A DNA stretch of 64,000 bases from Nocardioidaceae bacterium (GTDB taxonomy: Bacteria; Actinomycetota; Actinomycetes; Propionibacteriales; Nocardioidaceae): positions 1,355,389-1,419,388 of the forward strand of contig JAGIBL010000001.1 in assembly GCA_017744365.1 (NCBI GenBank), read 5' to 3'. Positions within the stretch are counted from its first letter, which is position 1. Each line of letters starts with the position of its first letter. Shown piece after piece: positions 60,601 to 64,000 of this stretch. The notes beneath the pieces are model-generated. The model was given only the letters and a program-made list of their open reading frames with translations, was not told the DNA's origin and ran no database searches. The position numbers and the translations under genes were made by a program.

Positions 60601-61202
60601 GGGGCACCCAGCTGCTTGGCGGTGACCACGAACTGCGCGGAGGCGGACTTGCCGCCCTCGGACAGCGCGGTGCCGGCGTCCAGGGTGGCGATCACGCAGA
60701 AGGTCTGCGACCCGCCGGCCGCGACGGTCTGCGCCGTGCCCGCGACGGTCTGGGCGGTGCCGGTGTAGGTCAGGCTGCTCGACTGCGCGGTGCCACCGGT
60801 GCAGGTGCCGACCCGGGAGCCGGCCGCGCCGCTGTTGCCCGCGGTGGCGCCGGTCCGGACGGTGAAGCGCAGGCTCGGGGCGAGCGCGCCGGAGGCCGAG
60901 CCGGTGCCGGTGTAGGTGAAGTCGACGGTGCCGGTGTTCTGCACCTGGAAGGTCGCCGCGACGCTCTCCCCCGGCACCAGGTTCGAGGCGTTGAAGGTCG
61001 ACCAGCCGTACGCCGTCGGATTGCCCTCGTTGCCGTCCACCTTGAGGTTCAGGGTCCCCGAGCTGAACGTGCCGCTGTTCACCGTGGCGGTGTCGGTCCA
61101 GTAGGCCAGCGTGGTCACCGCTCCGATGCCGAGCACCATCCCGATGGTCAGCAGAGCGCGGGCCCGGGCGGAGGCCAGGGCGCGAAAGGTCTTCTCAAGC
61201 AT
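60597..61202 (-). CDS. TasA-like exported protein, second copy
   Basis: A 201-residue protein: basic head, membrane segment (ALLTIGMVLGIGAVTTLA), the substrate motif TLAYWTDTATVNSGTFSSG, then a beta-rich domain (NLVPGESVAATFQVQNTGTVDFTY) of the kind found in camelysin and TasA. Two Cys may form a disulfide. It overlaps the LPXTG gene by 8 bases and the fusion peptidase gene by four. Likely a fibre or matrix subunit processed by a SipW-type peptidase. Confidence 0.82.
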   Translation of the reverse strand: MLEKTFRALASARARALLTIGMVLGIGAVTTLAYWTDTATVNSGTFSSGTLNLKVDGNEGNPTAYGWSTFNASNLVPGESVAATFQVQNTGTVDFTYTGTGSASGALAPSLRFTVRTGATAGNSGAAGSRVGTCTGGTAQSSSLTYTGTAQTVAGTAQTVAAGGSQTFCVIATLDAGTALSEGGKSASAQFVVTAKQLGAP

Positions 61203-61854
61203 GGGCCTTGTCTTTCTTGCTGGAGCGGCGGGCCAGGACCACGCCGAGCGCGATCGAGAGCCCGCTCACGAGGAACATCCAGGGCTGGACGTCGGAGCCG
61301 GTGTTCGGGAGGTGGCCGCCCGGGCCGGCGGTGCCGCTGCCGTCCCCGTCGCCGCCTCCGTCGCCGTCGCCGGGCTGGGAGACGACCGGCCCCTGGTGCA
61401 GGGTCACCAGGAAGCGCAGGTCGAGGGCCTTGTCCTGGCTGGCGTTGCCGGACGCGGGGTCGAGGGCGACGCGGACGTCGATCCGACGGACGGCGCCCGG
61501 CTCGACCTCGTCCTCGGTGAGCAGCGTGTGCGGACCGGAGGTGCTGACCTCGGTCCAGGCGCCGCCGTCGAGCCGTGTGGAGACGGTGAGGTCGCCGAGG
61601 TCGATCAGGTCGGTGACCTGGCTGCTCTGCATGGTCAGGCCGAGCAGGCCCAGGTCGGCACTCTGGTTGCGGACGTAGAAGGTGCCGGTCTCGGAGTCCC
61701 CCGGCACCCAGCGGAACGCCGGGTCGAAGATCGGCCCCGGGAGCTGGCTCGCCCAGGTGACGCCGTCCGGGCTGAGACCGAGCTCGCCGGCGGCCCCGGC
61801 ACTCGGGAGCACCAGCCCCCAGCTGAGCACGAGGAAGGCGAGCAGCCGCTTCAC
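61195..61854 (-). CDS. LPXTG-anchored surface protein
   Basis: A 219-residue exported protein with a signal peptide (MKRLLAFLVLSWGLVLPSAG), a beta-type domain of about 130 residues, an Asp/Gly-rich spacer (GDGDGGGDGDGSG), the sortase motif LPNTG at 182-186, a membrane segment and a basic tail (RRSSKKDKAHA). It would be linked to peptidoglycan by a sortase; none is in the window. The start is a GTG that overlaps the SipW-type peptidase stop (GTGA). Confidence 0.83.
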   Translation of the reverse strand: MKRLLAFLVLSWGLVLPSAGAAGELGLSPDGVTWASQLPGPIFDPAFRWVPGDSETGTFYVRNQSADLGLLGLTMQSSQVTDLIDLGDLTVSTRLDGGAWTEVSTSGPHTLLTEDEVEPGAVRRIDVRVALDPASGNASQDKALDLRFLVTLHQGPVVSQPGDGDGGGDGDGSGTAGPGGHLPNTGSDVQPWMFLVSGLSIALGVVLARRSSKKDKAHA

Positions 61855-62432
61855 GAGTCCACCCCCGTCAACTCGCGCGCGGTCTCGCGCACGGTCTCCG
61901 CGGGCGTCGTACGGCGGCGGCGCCGGTCCCGGACGTCGGAGGCCACCATGGTGACCGCGTACGCGCCGAGCAGGCCGACCGCGCTCATCACCGCGACCTG
62001 GCGCACGTCCGCGCCCAGCTTCAGCGACGGGTAGCCGGCCCACGGGACCGAGTACCAGACGACGCCCTTGATCTGCACCGGCCGGACCACGGCCACGTCG
62101 GGCGCGTCGTTGGCGTCGCCCTGGGTCACGAACCGCAGCTCGCCGCCGGCGCTCACGCCCACCGAGCGGACCCGGTGGGTGGCCACGGTCGGGTCGCCCG
62201 AGCGCAGTTGGAAGGTGATCACGTCGCCGGTGCGGATCTTCTCCGCCGGGGTCGGGCGCACCACGACCACCGTGCCCGGGGGCAGCGAGGGCCGCATCGA
62301 GCCGGTGAGGATCGTGTACGTCGATCCGCCACCGATCCGCGGGAGCACGACGGTCAGGGCCAGCACGAGCACGACGAGCCCCGCAGCCGCCCACGCCAGT
62401 GCGCGGACGGCCACGGAACGCATGCTCGTCAT
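61851..62432 (-). CDS. SipW-type signal peptidase I, second copy
   Basis: A 193-residue membrane protein: N-terminal segment (AAAGLVVLVLALTVVLP), then YTILTGSMRPSLPPGTVVVV with Ser45, TVATHRVRS with His86, TQGDANDAPD at 104-112, and a C-terminal segment (QVAVMSAVGLLGAYAVTMV). This is the most canonical of the three SipW-type peptidases here. It lies 20 bases after the third TasA-like gene. Confidence 0.9.
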   Translation of the reverse strand: MTSMRSVAVRALAWAAAGLVVLVLALTVVLPRIGGGSTYTILTGSMRPSLPPGTVVVVRPTPAEKIRTGDVITFQLRSGDPTVATHRVRSVGVSAGGELRFVTQGDANDAPDVAVVRPVQIKGVVWYSVPWAGYPSLKLGADVRQVAVMSAVGLLGAYAVTMVASDVRDRRRRRTTPAETVRETARELTGVDS

Positions 62433-62452
62433 CTCCCGAACTCCGTCGCGGA

Positions 62453-62992
62453 TCAGCTGTGGTGCTGGGTCGCGGTGACGGTGATGTCGCTGAGCGACTC
62501 GGTCAGGCCGCCGACGACGTTGGAGTCGTTGTCCTCGGAGCCGTACGGCCAGTTCAGCTTGAGGTCGACGGTGACGGTGTCGCCGTCCGCGATCGGGACG
62601 TCGCTGGTGCCCACGGTGGTCGTGGTGCCGTTGTGGGTGACCTTGTACGTCGCGGTCACGGTGGTCTCGTCGAGCAGGTCGGCCGCCCCGGTGTCGGCGC
62701 CGCCGGTCACGTCGAAGTCGGCGGTCAGGTGCTCGCCGGCCGCGTCGACGGTGAAGGTGCAGACCTGGGTCAGGCTGTCACCGGGCACGAGCAGCTGGTC
62801 GGTGTACTCGTCGCCGCCGTCCAGGGTCCAGCCCTGGCCGCAGTCCGGGGTGTTCAGCTTGAGGTGGCCGCTCGTGATCGAGGTGCCGTCGACGGTCTGC
62901 TGGCTGGTCCAGAAGGCGAGCGAGCCGGCGCCGCCCAGGAGCAGGGTGCCGGCGGCCGCTGCGGCCAGGGCGCCCTTGGTGGACTTGTTCAT
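62453..62992 (-). CDS. Exported protein with alternate SipW-type signal peptide
   Basis: A 179-residue protein with a leader (GALAAAAAGTLLLGGAGSLA) ending in the motif SLAFWTSQQTVDGTSI, followed by a beta-rich Thr/Asp-rich domain with two Cys (NTPDCGQGW and TQVCTFTV). This leader type is annotated in actinomycetes as alternate-signal exported proteins. It heads the second set: this gene, SipW-type peptidase, LPXTG protein, TasA-like protein, fusion peptidase. Confidence 0.85.
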   Translation of the reverse strand: MNKSTKGALAAAAAGTLLLGGAGSLAFWTSQQTVDGTSITSGHLKLNTPDCGQGWTLDGGDEYTDQLLVPGDSLTQVCTFTVDAAGEHLTADFDVTGGADTGAADLLDETTVTATYKVTHNGTTTTVGTSDVPIADGDTVTVDLKLNWPYGSEDNDSNVVGGLTESLSDITVTATQHHS

Positions 62993-63177
62993 GGTTCCTC
63001 CGGGTCTCGGGGTTCGGAAGGGGTTGACCCGGTCGAGGAAAGTGCCTCCGAGATGGTGCAGTTGTCCCGATGCGCGGCAGATGACCCGAGTCGGCTACGT
63101 GGTCCGACCGAACGCCCGACCCCTCGGTCTGGACCGGGCTTCCGACAATTCCGGCATCCTGCGCAATCAGGTTGCAG

Positions 63178-63243
63178 CCCGCCGAATCCGGCCCTATGGC
63201 CCGCCGAATCGGGGGTTCTGGCCCGCCGAGTCCGGGACTATGG
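63178..63243. repeat. Three 22-base tandem repeats after the DUF6891-like gene
   Basis: Units at 63178-63199, 63200-63221 and 63222-63243 each begin CCCGCCGA and end with a TATGG or TCTGG. They are the same family as the 22-base repeats at 51.8 kb, read in the opposite orientation. The TAG stop of the DUF6891-like gene (63238-63240) is inside the third unit. The gap 62993-63177 beyond them is GC-rich and must hold the promoter of the alternate-signal protein gene, but no clear element was found. Confidence 0.85.
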
Positions 63244-63768
63244 CCGGCGCTGCCAGTACGCCGCGACCTCGATGCGGCCCTCGTCGAAGTGGGCCTCCAG
63301 ACCGGCGGCAGCGAACGCCGCGATCACCTCGTCGAGCAGCGGGTCGCCGGGGGCGGCGTTGGCGGTGTCCGCGTGCCAGAGGTTCACCTCGAGCATGCCC
63401 TCGTCGATGGCGTGCCAGACGTCGGGCGCGGTGAACCAGACGATGCCGCGCAGGTCGTCCGCGGAGTTGAGCAGGTCGCGGGCCTCCCAGTGGTCGGCGC
63501 AGCCCTGCAGGACCGCGACCCCGGCGCCCTCGAGCGCGGCGAACGCCTCGGTGAGCCGGTCGTGGTCGGTGACCGCGGGCCAGCCGGAGGCCTGCTCGTG
63601 CCAGGCGGCTCTCGCGTCGGCGATCCAGGCCTCAGCGGTCCCGGCGGGCAGCGTGGGATGGTCGGCGGCGACGGCCTCGCTCACCTGCCGGGAAAGCTCG
63701 TCGTCCGCCCAGAGGCCTGAGCGGACGACGTCGCTGATCCAGGTCCGGGTGTCCTCGACCCGGGCCAT
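63238..63768 (-). CDS. DUF6891-like protein
   Basis: A 176-residue soluble, acidic protein of unknown role. The conserved-looking region LQGCADHWEARDLLNSADDLRGIVWFT and the tail segment FAAAGLEAHFDEGRIEVAAYWQ suit the DUF6891 family, recalled from memory. It lies 7 bases after pdxS on the same strand, and so is probably co-transcribed with it. Confidence 0.65.
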   Translation of the reverse strand: MARVEDTRTWISDVVRSGLWADDELSRQVSEAVAADHPTLPAGTAEAWIADARAAWHEQASGWPAVTDHDRLTEAFAALEGAGVAVLQGCADHWEARDLLNSADDLRGIVWFTAPDVWHAIDEGMLEVNLWHADTANAAPGDPLLDEVIAAFAAAGLEAHFDEGRIEVAAYWQRRP

Positions 63769-63775
63769 GTCCTCG

Positions 63776-64000
63776 TTACCAGCCGCGCTCGGCGAGGCGG
63801 TGGGGCTGGGGGATGTCCTCGACGTTGATGCCGACCATGGCCTCGCCCAGGCCGCGGGAGACCTTGGCGACCACGTCGGGATCGTCGTGGAAGGTGGTGG
63901 CCTTCACGATCGCCTCGGCCCGCTGCGCGGGGTTGCCGGACTTGAAGATCCCCGAGCCCACGAACACGCCCTCGGCACCGAGCTGCATCATCATCGCCGC
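63776..64000 (-). CDS. pdxS: Pyridoxal 5'-phosphate synthase lyase subunit PdxS (3' part)
   Basis: The last 74 residues of PdxS, cut by the right edge of the window. The recognisable C-terminal pattern is [46 protein letters not shown], and the tail around ERGW. PdxS makes pyridoxal phosphate from ribose 5-phosphate, glyceraldehyde 3-phosphate and ammonia supplied by PdxT. The interval to pdxT is filled by the exported-protein region. Confidence 0.93.
   Translation of the reverse strand, partial: AAMMMQLGAEGVFVGSGIFKSGNPAQRAEAIVKATTFHDDPDVVAKVSRGLGEAMVGINVEDIPQPHRLAERGW

Noticed and set aside
53288..63768. Prophage or transposon as carrier of the exported-protein region
   Set aside because: No integrase, transposase, tRNA attachment site or terminal inverted repeat was found. 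Base composition by eye is like the flanks.

Overview
The window is 64 kb of very GC-rich chromosome from an actinomycete. Gene content and order point to the Propionibacteriales, and Nocardioides or a close relative is the best guess. Evidence: actinobacterial integration host factor (mihF) next to gmk and rpoZ; a PriA that has lost its helicase motifs; a DUF6167-type gene next to alaS; the order yajC-secD-secF-apt-relA; ruvCAB next to yebC and pdxT; and an inverted repeat upstream of ruvC that fits the actinobacterial LexA consensus. Genus rank is inference. Nearly every gene is on the minus strand; only the DUF349 gene and a cupin gene are on plus. Many neighbours overlap by 1 or 4 bases (TGATG, ATGA, GTGA), which indicates translational coupling.

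Layout, left to right. 0.1-6.5 kb: priA, metK, coaBC, rpoZ, gmk, mihF, a small lipoprotein. 6.5-16.1 kb: a pyrimidine operon read as pyrR-pyrB-pyrC-(153-aa unknown)-carA-carB-pyrD-pyrF, with a recognisable PyrR-binding loop ahead of pyrR. 16.2-17.4 kb: a small CsbD-like gene, nusB, efp. 17.5-19.2 kb: an ECF sigma factor with two acidic, His-rich exported or membrane proteins. 19.3-25.5 kb: aroQ-aroB-aroK-aroC, a prepilin peptidase, aroE, mltG. 25.5-30.8 kb: ruvX, alaS, two small membrane-associated proteins, rarA. 30.8-37.1 kb: a five-gene oligopeptide/dipeptide ABC importer. 37.3-42.5 kb: aspS, hisS, a metallo-beta-lactamase-fold hydrolase and a plus-strand DUF349 gene. 42.6-51.1 kb: relA/spoT homologue, apt, secF, secD, yajC, ruvB, ruvA, ruvC. 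51.2-53.3 kb: cupin, yebC, pdxT.

The most unusual part is 53.3-63.8 kb. The genes pdxS (cut by the right edge) and pdxT, which usually sit side by side in actinomycetes, are separated here by about 10 kb. That interval holds two sets of SipW-type (ER/archaeal-type, Ser-His) signal peptidases and their TasA-like or LamG-type exported substrates, one LPXTG-anchored surface protein, and a TetR / FprB-like ferredoxin reductase / AurF-like diiron oxygenase trio between the two sets. One SipW-type peptidase is fused in a single reading frame to a TasA-like substrate domain. I read this as a surface-fibre or surface-protein export system inserted into a housekeeping operon.

A second unexplained signal is a set of intergenic repeat hairpins at gene 3' ends: 6.45-6.57 kb, 22.6-22.7 kb, 51.7-51.9 kb and 63.18-63.24 kb. 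In three of them the stop codon of the preceding gene lies inside the outermost repeat unit. Similar copies then follow at a fixed 31/32- or 22-base period, and at the first two loci they turn into an inverted copy that makes a very long hairpin. No rRNA, tRNA, transposase, phage gene or CRISPR array was found.
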